Shown piece by piece: positions 21,700-31,358 of a stretch of DNA of 50,000 nt; the stretch's first letter is position 1, and the number at the start of each line of letters is the position of its first letter. The translations under genes and the position numbers were made by a program. Origin of the DNA: Cristatella mucedo (Eukaryota > Bryozoa > Phylactolaemata > Cristatellidae); NCBI GenBank assembly GCA_009760855.2, contig WPIO01000175.1, positions 140,001-190,000 of the forward strand. The letters are read 5' to 3'. Under the pieces are notes generated by a model that was given only the letters and a program-made list of their open reading frames with translations, searched no databases and was not told the DNA's origin.

Positions 21700-22721
21700 A
21701 TTCCACACTAAAATTTCCCTTGATTTATCGAAAGCTTGTAAGGACTGTGAAAATAACACGAATCAGTCTTTTGCTCACCATACAAAGCGTATCGTTCTTT
21801 GCAAAACAAGCACTTACCAAGAGGTAACGTCAACCCAAGTATTGCGCCTAGATGAGCATACAAAAAGCACGAAAGCATAATGCTCAGATAAGATTGCATA
21901 ATCAGACGAGAAGACGCTAAACACGCGTGATCATTAGTACTTTCATGAGCTCTTGCAGCAGCTTCAGCATCCGTATTGATCTATCGGCGTCGAACTAAGC
22001 GCTCGTAGCGGAGCGGAGTCGTAGACTTTTCGCTACCAGTGAAGCCACGGGCGAGCAATGAACATGGCTAGTGATTTGTATGTGCAGAACCGCGTATACG
22101 CGTGTATATCGACAGTAGTGAAACACGGCAACAACGAAGTGTGCCCATACCTTAGTAGAACAAGGCCATACCAGTAACCTAGAAAAGTACGTCCGACTGC
22201 AACGGAGGAGCTGCAGGCTCTTAATAACGTTACGCATACGCTCTCATACAGCTCAAAGCATGTAGCTCAAATCAGCTCGCCTGCTTAAGCAAAATCGCGG
22301 AGATGCATTGGTTTCGCTTACACGCTACCTTTGCTATGAGTAATCGCAAAACCGGTGCTGAGCCTTTACAATTCAGGAACTGCAAACGGTGAATATGTAC
22401 GCAGTCTTCGAGTCAGCGACACATTCGGCACGAGCCGGCTACTGCTGCTTTGTAATTGGCGCGAATGCCGCAGCTGCAGCTCAAGTTTAGGCAACCGGCA
22501 GAGCTTGGCATCCAGGGACTAATGTATGGGTTTTTTCCCTGGCTCCGGATTGCACCGGACTCTGGATTACTCCTCGACTAGGAATATTTGCCGATTCAGC
22601 GATATTCTCCTACTCAGAGGTATTCCCCCGAGCTCTCGGTTAGCGATTAAACGCTTTGAGAGCAACGCATATTGCTTCTCTTTAACCGCCTACCCTCACG
22701 CCTGTGTCTCTGTGGGATTCC
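21700..22721 (-). mobile_element. Element X copy 3, diverged
   Basis: Same orientation as copy 2. 21715-22000 parallels 31900-32130 (agcataatgctcagataaga; gcagcagc). 22230-22270 parallels the ctctcatacagatcaaagcc block. 22500-22640 parallels 32945-33065 (gagcttggcatccagggact; gccgattcagcgatattctc). 22650-22715 parallels the segment ending cttttaccggttacg in copy 1 reversed. The (CT)n end is absent because a LINE-A begins at 22722. This is the most diverged long copy. Confidence 0.65.
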
Positions 22722-23977
22722 TACGGTACGACGCTGGCCCGGTGGGGGTAGGGAATTTGATTTCTAGGCTGGAGACAAAGAATGAAAGGACCTAATGTGA
22801 GGGTCAGAACGTTGAAGCCAATGCACTACTTAACTGGAAGTCAGTGCCGATCGGCGAGCAGTGGTATGATGTGGCAAGTGCTACGCTCCCGAAAGTGAAG
22901 GCTAGCTGCAGAGTTTTGCAACAGCTGCAAGCGCCTGAGTGCACATGCCGGTAGGCCAGCAAGCAATGAGTAACAGAAGTCAAAATTAGATGTCGAAAAT
23001 GCACGGACCAATTTAGACTCAGTATCCCTGTCTAAACGAGACATGATTCTAGCAAACATGTGTATCTGAAAGTAGGCAGACTTGACTGTGAATCTGATGC
23101 GGCCGTCTAGTGAAAGGTAACTTTGGAACAGGACACCAAGATTTCATGCTGATGCAGCAGGAGATATGCTGGTAGAGCCGATTTTGAGCGCTAAGCTTTC
23201 CAGCTTCCGAGTCGCACTTGGTTTACCCGTACCTAGTAAGTTGGTTTTATCGCCATTCAATTTGAGAACGTTCGACGCAATCCGCATGCAGATGTCAGCA
23301 ATGCATGCAGCAAGGACGTTTAGAGAGTTCGATGTGCAGGATGGCTAGGAGGGATCAAATCAAAAGTTCAACAGAGCATCATCTGCATGGAAGTGAAAGT
23401 CTTGATTGTGCCCGAATTTACATCGGCAAGTGGGCGGTCATAAACCGCGAAAAGAACCTTACCAAGCACAGATGCTTAGCATGAGAAGTAGTTCAGTGAT
23501 TTCTCGGATTATCTTTGTCCGGAGATATCAACGCTCTAGAGTCTCCGATTGAGATTGGACCTGAGCGACTGTCATGCTATTCATGCGATACCCAGATGGA
23601 AAGACAGGCACTCGAGAAGGACTTGTTGATCAATATTACCAAAAGCTACCAAAAGATCGAGAAAAACAAGCAGATATATTCTACCTAAGTTTGCACTATT
23701 AAGAATATCATTATACACACGAAGCAATGCTCAGTGTTTGGAGTGATTAGATGTAAAATCGAACTGACCTTACAAGCTAGGTTTGGCGTTTCAATTTATG
23801 CATGGTGAAGGTGCTCGATCCGACCGAGGTCAGGGTGGAGTCGTTCTCATTACAGGCTCTTCCTTCAATTTCAAGACGTTGGCAGTCCCTTCAAATCAGT
23901 CTTTCGAATCTGTTTTTGAGTTTGCCCGTCAACAATCTAACAATTGCGGCAGTACTATATCGTCTTCCAGGAATCCA
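22722..23977 (-). mobile_element. LINE-A copy without tail, with inverted endonuclease piece
   Basis: 22722-23785 is antisense LINE-A from the C-terminal block back through the RT, diverged (FSTSNFDFCYSLLAGLPACA; LQLLQNSAASLHFRERS in frame 22841-23059). At about 23790 the orientation flips. 23795-23977 encodes plus-strand endonuclease sequence (DRGQGGVVLITGSSFNFKTL; NQSFESV). The junction order again suits 5' inversion during insertion. The 3' UTR and tail are missing. Confidence 0.75.
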
Positions 23978-24088
23978 TACCGAAAGCCGCATAGGCTTTG
24001 AGTGTGTTCCCCAAAACTCTCCTGCGAAACACCCATATGGCCTTTTTGGCTTCGCGGAGTTGCAAATAGAGATTCATTACATTAGTGA
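23978..24088 (+). mobile_element. LINE-B 3' UTR fragment
   Basis: About 110 bp ending in ttcattacatt, matching the LINE-B 3' end (accgaaagccgcataggctt; caaaactctcctgcgaaaca). It lies between two LINE-A pieces, so it is either a minimal LINE-B insertion or marks a rearrangement. Confidence 0.8.
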
Positions 24089-25840
24089 CCTCGTTCTGAA
24101 TCTCAAATTATAATCAAAGAAGACAAACACTCCTCTGGACCCTATGTCTACTGACCTGCTTCTACGATGCATTGATCTGTTACTGCCATGCATAACTAAC
24201 ACTACATGTTATTAGCCTCAGGTCATGTCCCAGCACCTTTCACAAAGGCAGTAGTTAGGCCATTACTCAAGAAAGAAACACCAGGAGAACTTAAGCAACT
24301 TCCGAATAGTCTCTTTTATAGAATTCCTACTAAATACATAGGTGCGAGTCGTAGCACACCGGCTGAACTCGTATGTTGAACCTTCAAACCTTGTTAGTAC
24401 GGTTCAATCTGGCTTTACAGCTAATCACTCAAGAGTCAGCATTGCTTCGGGTTTATAACGACCTACTTAGGAATTCAGACATAGGTAGAGTTAATCTGCT
24501 TATTTTGCTCAATATTTTGGCAGCTTTTGATAGCATCGATCACCAACTCTTTCTTGAGCGCCTCTCATCTCGCCTGGACATCGCTAGCACTGCACGAAAT
24601 GGTTCAGTTGCTATCTCAGTATGAGACTCCAGAGTATTGATTTGAATAGAAACAGATCGTCCTAGGACCTTTAAAATATAGAGTACTTCGGGGATCTGTG
24701 TTTGGTCTTGTTCTTTTCATAGTTTATACTCTTCTTCTTGCCGATGCGATTGCCAGACACAATCTAGGCTTTCCCTTCTATGCAGATGACTCTCAGTCGT
24801 ACTTTTGCTTTGATCCCTCCTATCCCTCCAGCACGTCAAATTCTCTCAACTCACTGGCTGCATGTATTAATGACATCTGCACACGGATGGCAGTAGACTT
24901 TCATATATTGACTTATGGTAAAAACCAACTTACTAATTATGGAAAAACAGGCAGTAATTCCGAAATTGTAAAGGTTAACGCTGACTATCGGCTCTGCCAT
25001 CATGCGTCCAGATAAATTTGCACGAAATCTAGGTGTCCTGTTCCATAGTGAATTTTCATTAGACGACCCAATTAACCCACTGTTTAATCCGCCTATTTTC
25101 AGCTACATAACATTGCTAAAATTGGGCTTGTTTTGACAGGGATATCACAATCAAATTGGTCCGTAAATTTGTGACATTCAGTTTTAATTGCTGTTACCCA
25201 GTGTTTGTTGGTCCTGCACCTGCATGTGCAATCAGTTGCTTAAAGCTTTCGCTAAACTCTGCAGCTCGGCTGATCTGTCGTGAGCATCGTAGTTCCCACG
25301 TCACAGCACTTCTCTCCAACCTGCACTGACTCCCAGTCAAGCAGCGTATCAACTTCAAGGTTCGGTCACTCACTTTCAGATCCATTCATTCTTCGGCTCC
25401 AGCCTACCTATCAGATCTACTTCCCTTCAGGCTAAGCAATTGTACCACCAGCTTTGAGGAAACTTATCATTTGCCTATACGTCGTAGGAATCTCAAAACC
25501 CATGGAAACCGTGCGGGAGTTCGTATGCTCCTAAAGTCTGGAACTCACTTCCGACTTCCGTCACAACATATCCTGACTTAACCACATTTAAAAAGAAGTT
25601 AAAACCTTATTTGTTTATCACAGCATTTAGTGGGTCCTTGGAATTCGTACTTTTCGTGCGGAAATGCGTGCTGACATTGCGCACAATGCTACTGACAATA
25701 TTTGCAGGCTGAACCTGTGCGTGTCACCCCTAACCATTACACGCTTGGTGTCAATGAGCGTGCAACCACTAAAACCATTCGACCCCGCAAAATTTGAACT
25801 TGGTAGGAAGTTGTATCAAATGTAATATTTTTATTATTAA
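24089..25840 (+). mobile_element. LINE-A copy, linker through degenerate 3' end
   Basis: Linker (tgaatctcaaattataatca; catgcataactaacactaca), RT with LLNILAAFDSIDHQLFLERL in frame 24373-24624, and YADD intact at 24779-24790 in frame 24698-25015 (NLGFPFYADDSQSYFCFD). A decayed C-terminal block (ctgatctgtcgtgagcatcg) and 3' UTR to about 25740 follow. The final 100 bp is strongly diverged but still ends like the family (tgtatcaaatgtaata, then tttttattattaa). Confidence 0.82.
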
Positions 25841-25844
25841 GGTG

Positions 25845-25945
25845 AATGCATTCCATGCAAGAGGTCATCGGCTCGAATCAGGTGAAGCGGCATGTGAGGC
25901 GTCTGAAAAGAGATTAAGTTCACTTACGGTGCTATGTAAATACCT
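25845..25945 (+). mobile_element. SINE-1 copy, degenerate
   Basis: It follows a LINE-A ATT tail directly. B box (tcggctcgaatcaggtgaag) and tail (ggcgtctgaaaagagattaa, then gttcacttacggtgctatgt) are recognisable; the A box is not. Confidence 0.6.
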
Positions 25946-25984
25946 TTGTTTTTATTTTTTCAGTTCAGCCGGTATGACGCGAAT

Positions 25985-26715
25985 TGTTTTAGTGTCCTGG
26001 GTAGACGGTAAAAGGGAGCCTGGAAAGAAGTTTCCTCGTCGTTGCGTTGCCTTCCTGAGTTGGTGGATTGACTACAGCCTTTTTGAAGGGTGCTGGGACA
26101 TGACCCGAGGCTTATAATAATAAGAATAATAATAATAATAATAATAGTAATAATGCACTTGATAAAGCGCCCTCAGAGAACTTAATCTCTTTCTAGGCGC
26201 TTTACATTTGCTTCAAAAGGAAATGCAATTGAATGATAAGTAAAATCATGCTTGAAAAACAAACAAAATGAATAACATGGTTAGGGGTGACATGCACAGG
26301 GTCAGCATGCAAATGTGGTTAGTGGCAGAATGCACAGTGTCAGCACGCATAAGCACGTGAAGGACGAATCACAGGGACCCACTAAATGCTGTCCTAAATA
26401 GGTGTGTTTTTAAGTTCCTTTTAAATGTGGTCAGGTCAGGGGATGTTCTGATGCACGTCGGGAGGGAGTTCCAGGTTTTGGGAGCATAAGAACTAAATGC
26501 ACGGTCTCCAAAGGATTTGAGGTTTGTAGGAGCTATTTGTAGACTGTTGGATTCCGAAAAGCGGGTTGTACGATGCTTAGCCTGATGAGGGAGTATAGCT
26601 GAGAGATAGGCTGGAGCCAAAGAATGAAGTGACCTAAAAGTGAGCGACAAAACCTTGAAGTCAATCCGTTGCTTGAATGGTAGCCAGTGCAGGTCGGCGA
26701 GAATATGTATATTGT
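25985..26715 (-). mobile_element. Two abutting LINE-A antisense fragments
   Basis: 25985-26117 is linker sequence in antisense (gtaaaagggagcctggaaag; tgggacatgacccgaggctt). At 26118 an (ATT)n tail begins, followed by a good 3' end: hairpin (agcgccctcagagaacttaa ... ctaggcgctttacatttgct), 3' UTR and the C-terminal frame 26369-26650 (LTFRSLHSLAPAYLSAILPH; SYAPKTWNSLPTCIRTSPDL; HLFRTAFSGSL). The second copy appears to have inserted with its tail against the first. Confidence 0.85.
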
Positions 26716-27079
26716 TGGTCGGGAAAGAGGTCTGAGCTACTGAGGAGCTACTGCAATAACCTGCTAAAGGGTCTCTTGGAAGTTTTCTGCTGTCGTATCA
26801 GCCGTAATATGCAAGCTTTGTGAATGCTCTTTCTCATTGTGGTTTTTGTCAGCGCGGCGTTCGGAGTGATGTGTCGTCGGCGGCTGCGTGTTGCGAGCTT
26901 CAGGTCTGCGCACATTTGCACGCGTCTTCTTCCCACTACAGTGCTGCTTCCCGTTACAGTGAAGGTTGCGCTCATAAAACAGTTCAGGGTGGTGAGAAAT
27001 GCTATTATATGGCAACTGAGCCACTCTCAACCGGCCAGCACGGCGTTTGTCAGTAATTCGCGAAACCATTTGCATGTTG
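26716..27079. other. Unassigned stretch splitting a LINE-A
   Basis: About 360 bp between the C-terminal part of one antisense LINE-A and the RT-proximal part at 27080. It could be an unrecognised insertion in a single LINE-A copy. No motif is recognisable. Confidence 0.4.
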
Positions 27080-27400
27080 TTACCTTGTCTATGCACGCCC
27101 GAATTTTTGCAACGTTACGTAGCTGAGACCAGGCAGGCTCGACTGCGGAGCTGATTTGATCGTCTAGTGATGAAAGGTCTGTCATGAATAGATCATATAT
27201 ATTGTATCCAGATGAGACAGGAGATATGCTGGATTAGCCCAGTTTAAAGGACAGACTTTCCAATTTTTGAGTCACATTAAGTTTGCCCATAACTAGTGAG
27301 CTAGTTTCATCGTCATTCAATCTGGGTAATATTCTGGCCTTCCACGTGTGAATTTCAGCGATGATTCCAGGAAGGGATGCGTTCATCCTCTCATGTTGGT
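27080..27400 (-). mobile_element. LINE-A-like fragment, divergent subfamily
   Basis: Antisense of the segment after YADD (gtctatgcacgcccgaattt; caggagatatgctggattag; gtttgcccataactagtgag). Frame 27234-27506 shows RLNDDETSSLVMGKLNVTQK, LESLSFKLG. It has accumulated many substitutions relative to other copies. Confidence 0.65.
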
Positions 27401-28061
27401 TTCTGCGGATTGCCAATGTTTTGAACTGCCGTGTGAGCTGAAGAAAAATCCTATGGATGCCACTCTTGTCTTTAAGGTTGTTTACGTCCCTCGTGACGGG
27501 TAGCATTAGACGTCTGCTTAACTCTATTCAGTTTAGCGTTTTAAGTGTGTTTTGAAATAAAATTGCTTGAGTAAATTTATTAAAATACTTTCTACAAATA
27601 TAATTATTTGCAATAAATAGAAATAAATGTAAGTATTATTAAAAGTGTGAATAACAAGACAAATAAAACGAATGAAAATGTTTTTTAAACTAGTCTGAGG
27701 GCTCATTAAAAATTGCTTACAAATAATCAGATACCTGCTTTATAGCGTGGCTTGCATACAGTTATGGAGCAGAGTGGGGGTCAGGGTGCAAATACTCCCT
27801 GCCCGGGGCAGCCAGCTGGGCCGCCCAGTTTTTCTACGCCACGTGACCGCCACCAACAAAGAAATCTCGTGTTAATACCACTTAATGAGCAACCACCGAG
27901 TTATTTCCGAGTGCACAATATAATCTTTCGCTATAATGTTTTATCTATTTCCGGTCTAGCTCCTACTTTAAAATCTTTCAGGTCTAGCACGTATAGAATT
28001 TAGCAGGTCTTCACCCAAACGGAGCCAAATTTTTAACCCAGTTTAGATGGTATTTCGACAA
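27401..28061. other. AT-rich unassigned stretch
   Basis: 27540-27730 is visibly richer in A and T than the LINE-dense regions. No gene or known repeat is recognisable. Confidence 0.4.
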
Positions 28062-28228
28062 TTCCGTAATGGCACACTAGATAAGGCGGTTTCTTTTTAT
28101 GACCTCGGTCCCAAGGCCGTGGGTTCGAATCCTGTGGTGGGCAATCTTTTAATCCCACTGCAAGGGGTGGTGATAGCCGTCGAGGCTCTTCCGTTGCAGA
28201 AAAAAAGATGCTGTTAAATCAGTTAGTA
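28062..28228 (+). mobile_element. SINE-3 copy, most complete
   Basis: A-box-like start (tggcacactagataagg, from 28070) and a consensus-perfect B box (GGTTCGAATCC, 28122-28132). Between them is an imperfect hairpin (gacctcggtcccaaggccgt) that resembles a long variable arm. A non-tRNA body follows (gggcaatcttttaatcccac; ggtggtgatagccgt), with a 3' end gatgctgttaaatcagttag. It lacks a proper acceptor stem and CCA, so it is a SINE and not a tRNA gene. Confidence 0.82.
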
Positions 28229-28639
28229 GATTAGATTGATTTATTTACAAGCGGATTGGCGAAGACATTAGCAATAAGATAAATATCGAATAATCTGTTG
28301 GATTATAAATTACACTGGCTTCCAATAGAAACTATTTGTTAGTTGTTGTCAATCTGGTAGGTGATACAAGTAAATTTTGGGACGCTTCTTCAGAATTTGT
28401 AAGAGACACTTTAACCTAAAACGTCTGAATTTATTATTTACATTTTTACTTACGATACTTTAAATATGCAATACCAAAGTGTTTGCAGGCGTTTAAAAAC
28501 AATATCATCTATGCTATGTACAGCTTAAATTTAAGTCTTCCATCATTTAGTTAAATGCTTTTAAACTATCTCTTCCTCAAATTTCTGCTGGGCTGTGCAG
28601 AGCTGCAGATGAAAGTGCTTCAGGCTCAGGTTCAGTAAT
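28229..28639. other. AT-rich unassigned stretch
   Basis: Nothing recognisable. It may hold the decayed 3' end of the pseudogene that follows on the minus strand. Confidence 0.4.
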
Positions 28640-29925
28640 CGGCTTTTTATTAATAATTATGTTAAATTTCCAGCGGTCTTAGCAGTTTCCTTTATTACAC
28701 ATTTGTCGTGATGGAACCTTTCACCCATTTTCTCGCTTAATGCTCCTAAATTTGATGGGAAATATGCATGATGATTATTTATTAAATGTATCTTAACATT
28801 CATCCTGCTGCCAAGTGTGGCGTAGCAGTGAATCGTATTCTCAACGGTTCGCTCTTAGTCAGCAGATTTGCGATTGCCAAGAAAGTTCTCTAACACAGAC
28901 TTTAATACACTCCATGAATGAAGACTTACCCAGTGAGTTTTTTGTAAACTGTGCTTCTTTGTATAATTCCCTGATTTTTGGACTGACCAAAGTGCCAGCT
29001 TTTATCTTTGCCTCGCTAGTTTGATGAATCCTTACTTGCAAGTACATAAAGGTTATCGACATCTTATTTCAGAGCCTTAACCAAGCTATTCATTAGTCCG
29101 TGATTTATGTTTAAGGGATGAAGACTCACTTTATTGCTGTCGACATGAGAAGGCTCAATGTTGACATGAGAAGGCTCTTGGACGTTGTCACTCTCAGGCG
29201 TAAAATGAGTTCGTTCTGACCAGTCTTTCTTTCGGTAATGTAGAGCATCAAGGCGAGTACCCCAAAGACACAAAAACACGGATATTTTTGTGTAGCTACC
29301 TTGAAGTCCTGGCAGAAAGGCAAAGACCTTTAAATAGCGGCACATCTGCTACCGCTGGTGATCATATTTGGTTTCATAGAGAAGTATTTTAGTGCTTCTG
29401 TAAGTCACTTCCATGTTTACATAACGCGAAACCGGCAAAAAGAAAAATTCGTTTCCATTGTGTAGTAAGACTCCGTTTAAATTGCGTTTCGATGAATCAA
29501 TGAAGAGTCTACCTTCATTAGATCGTACGAAGAGTCTACCTTCATTAGATTCTACGAAGAGTATACCTTCATTAGATCGTACGAAGAGTCTACCTTCATT
29601 GGATCCTACGAAGAGTATACCTTCATTAGATCGTACGAAGAGTCTACCTTCATTAGATCGTACGAAGAGTCTACCTTCATTAGATCGTAGCACTTTTTTA
29701 TTCGGTTCATTAGACCTTCGACGTTGCTGCAACCGAGTAGTCAATTCATCATCGAAAAATTACATAAGAAATCTTTTTTCACAATGTTTATACCACAAAA
29801 CGTAGTACCCGGATGAAGAAAGTTCCTTTCTATTAATCAGGAACCGATGAGTTCAGCCGAATTTTTATGCAGGTCAGGGTCGCTCATTAAAGTATCAAGA
29901 TTGTGACATTAGTTTTCTCTCAGGA
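28640..29925 (-). pseudogene. Broken copy of an uncharacterised multi-copy animal protein family
   Basis: From the right on the minus strand, across several frames, I read: KNSAELIGS, stop, LIERNFLHPGTTF (about 29870-29810); CSNVEGLMNRIKKCYD; seven units of RSNEGRLFV; RLFIDSSKRNLNGVLLHNGN (in the open frame 29349-29744); then a stop, FAFLPGLQGSYTK, FLCLWGTRLDALHYRKKDW and HPLNINHGLMNSLVKAL (29064-29345). After a shift come EAKIKAGTLVSPKIRELYKE (28859-29062), HCYATLGSRMNVKIHLINNH and FPSNLGALSEKMGERFHHD (about 28790-28690). From memory this order matches a large, functionally uncharacterised family annotated in many copies in arthropod and cnidarian genomes. No intron is needed. At least four stops or shifts make it a pseudogene. 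Spaced D, D and E residues in the family could suit a transposase, but here the second site reads Y; that is speculation. Confidence 0.78.
29503..29691 (-). repeat. Seven in-frame copies of a 27-bp unit inside the pseudogene
   Basis: The unit aagagtctaccttcattaga followed by tcgtacg recurs exactly every 27 bp, at 29503, 29530 and so on to 29665, with only a few substitutions (ctacc/tatacc; gatcg/gattc/gatcc). On the minus strand each unit encodes RSNEGRLFV or a close variant. The last unit runs straight into RLFIDSSK, the conserved family block, so the expansion copied genuine coding sequence. Confidence 0.95.
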
Positions 29926-30084
29926 ACATCAGCAGCACATATAATTGTCACCAAAGTCACCTTAGTTTGAACTCAAATGACTGCCAGTTAATACATTATT
30001 AAGTGTAACTGGTGGAGCAGGATCTCCCACCTCATTGCTGTGAGTTATATGTCGCATCGCTGAATCTTCTGATAAAATGTCGTC

Positions 30085-30450
30085 ATATCACGGTCGTTAA
30101 ACCGTGCGTCGTAAGTGAGTGGCAGGCAGTGGGAGCATAGGAACTAAAGGCACTGTCTCCAGAGGTTGTTAGATTCGTACGAGGAATGGGTAAAGGATTC
30201 GAGTCCAAACAGTGAGTCGGAGGATTCTTGGCCTGGTGGGGTAATGGTTTTGATAGGCAGATTGGAGCCAGAGAATGAAGGGACACAACCTTGAAGCCTA
30301 TACGCTGGTTGATAGGAAGCCAATTCACTGCCGCAAAAACTCTTGTGATGTGGCAATTGTGACTCCACGACAGGCGAGTCTAGTTGAAGAGTTTTGCACC
30401 AACTGTTAGCGCCGGAATGCACACGCCGGTAGACCAGCTAGCATCTCCCA
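30085..30450 (-). mobile_element. LINE-A fragment, diverged, no tail
   Basis: Antisense C-terminal region. Frame 30083-30328 gives MNWLPINQRIGFKVVSLHSL and LPHQAKNPPTH. The upstream block (gcaccaactgttagcgccgg; tgcacacgccggtagaccag) matches the VQNSAARL/LPACAIRR segment. The 3' UTR and tail are missing. Confidence 0.75.
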
Positions 30451-30494
30451 GTTTGCATCAAAAGTAGGCGTGCATTATAATTCATTTATAAATA

Positions 30495-30633
30495 TAATTC
30501 ATTTATATAGCGCCCCAAGAGAACTTAATCTCTATTCAGGCGCTTCGCATGTGCCTCGGGGCTCAAGCCCACAACCTCAGTCAGACCTTGGTCGGGGCGA
30601 GCACCTTAACCGCTAGACCAAACCAGCTCGGCA
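30495..30633 (-). mobile_element. SINE-1 copy, near complete
   Basis: In antisense it shows the tail hairpin (tagcgccccaagagaactta, then atctctattcaggcgct), the B box (gggctcaagccc) and the A-box region (accttaaccgctagaccaaa). It ends at gagctcgg-like sequence shared with the start of the copy at 43480. One of the best copies for defining the family. Confidence 0.85.
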
Positions 30634-30867
30634 AGTATAGCACTGTTTGATGAAGGCAGTAATCGGTTGCCGCTTCTCTTTTGTTGAGAATATCCCGCAG
30701 ATGTAGCAGAGTAAATGCGGAAAACTCTTACACTCATTGTCAAAGCTGTTCGTTGATTTACTAAACTTCAGCGACTAAATGGTCGGGTTGGTTGCGATCT
30801 AGACAAATTGCTGCAAGGATATCCTAAGCTCGTCAAAAAACTTGCTTGCACGATTCTCCGGTTAGTA

Positions 30868-31044
30868 CTTTTAACGAGAAGGTGTTTCCGAGTTTGTGCT
30901 TTCACTGGCTAAATTGTCTTTGCATTGGTCGTACATTTCAGGCGACGTTTTTCTGGTTTGACCAAGGAGGTAAGAAGCTTGCTCTTTATGACCCAGGTCG
31001 TAGGTTCAAGCCCTTCGGCACATGTACAGCAATGGACAGGTTAC
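30868..31044 (+). mobile_element. SINE-2 copy
   Basis: Conserved 5' part (gtgctttcactggctaaatt; gcattggtcgtacatttcag), then the tRNA-like part (ggaggtaagaagcttgctct; tttatgacccaggtcgtagg; B box ggttcaagccc). It adjoins a LINE-B 3' fragment beginning at 31046; whether the two were mobilised together cannot be told from one case. Confidence 0.75.
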
Positions 31045-31045
31045 G

Positions 31046-31358
31046 TTAGGCTCTGCAGGCCCTAGACTGCTGAACTCGCCTCCACAATTCTTACTCAACT
31101 ACAGCTACTCTCCTGCTGCCGACTATAGCTTATTCTTTTTCAGCGGTCCTGAGCTGATATTTCCATGCTACTCCTTACCTCAACTGCCCTCCTGACTCTG
31201 CTATGCTTCCCACTTTCTCTTTGTTGTGCGAGACGAAGTCCGTTGGCTATCGAATGCGTACCGAAAGCCGCTTAGGCTGCGAGTGTGCTATACAAAACTC
31301 TCCTGCGTAACACCCGCGTGGTCTTTATGACTTTGCGGAGTCACAGACGGAGATGCAT
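31046..31358 (+). mobile_element. LINE-B, 3'-end copy
   Basis: It starts within the last ORF codons (ggccctagactgctgaactc) and carries the whole 3' UTR (ctgccgactatagcttattc; gagacgaagtccgttggcta; cagacggagatgcatta). The terminal pentamer array is minimal. It ends against the tail-like edge of element X. Confidence 0.85.

Noticed and set aside
28062-28228. Genuine tRNA gene
   Set aside because: The B box is perfect, but no cloverleaf with acceptor stem closes around it, and several diverged copies with a common non-tRNA body show it is a SINE.
29503-29691. CRISPR-like array of direct repeats
   Set aside because: The 27-bp units are contiguous without unique spacers, lie in a reading frame, and the DNA is eukaryotic.
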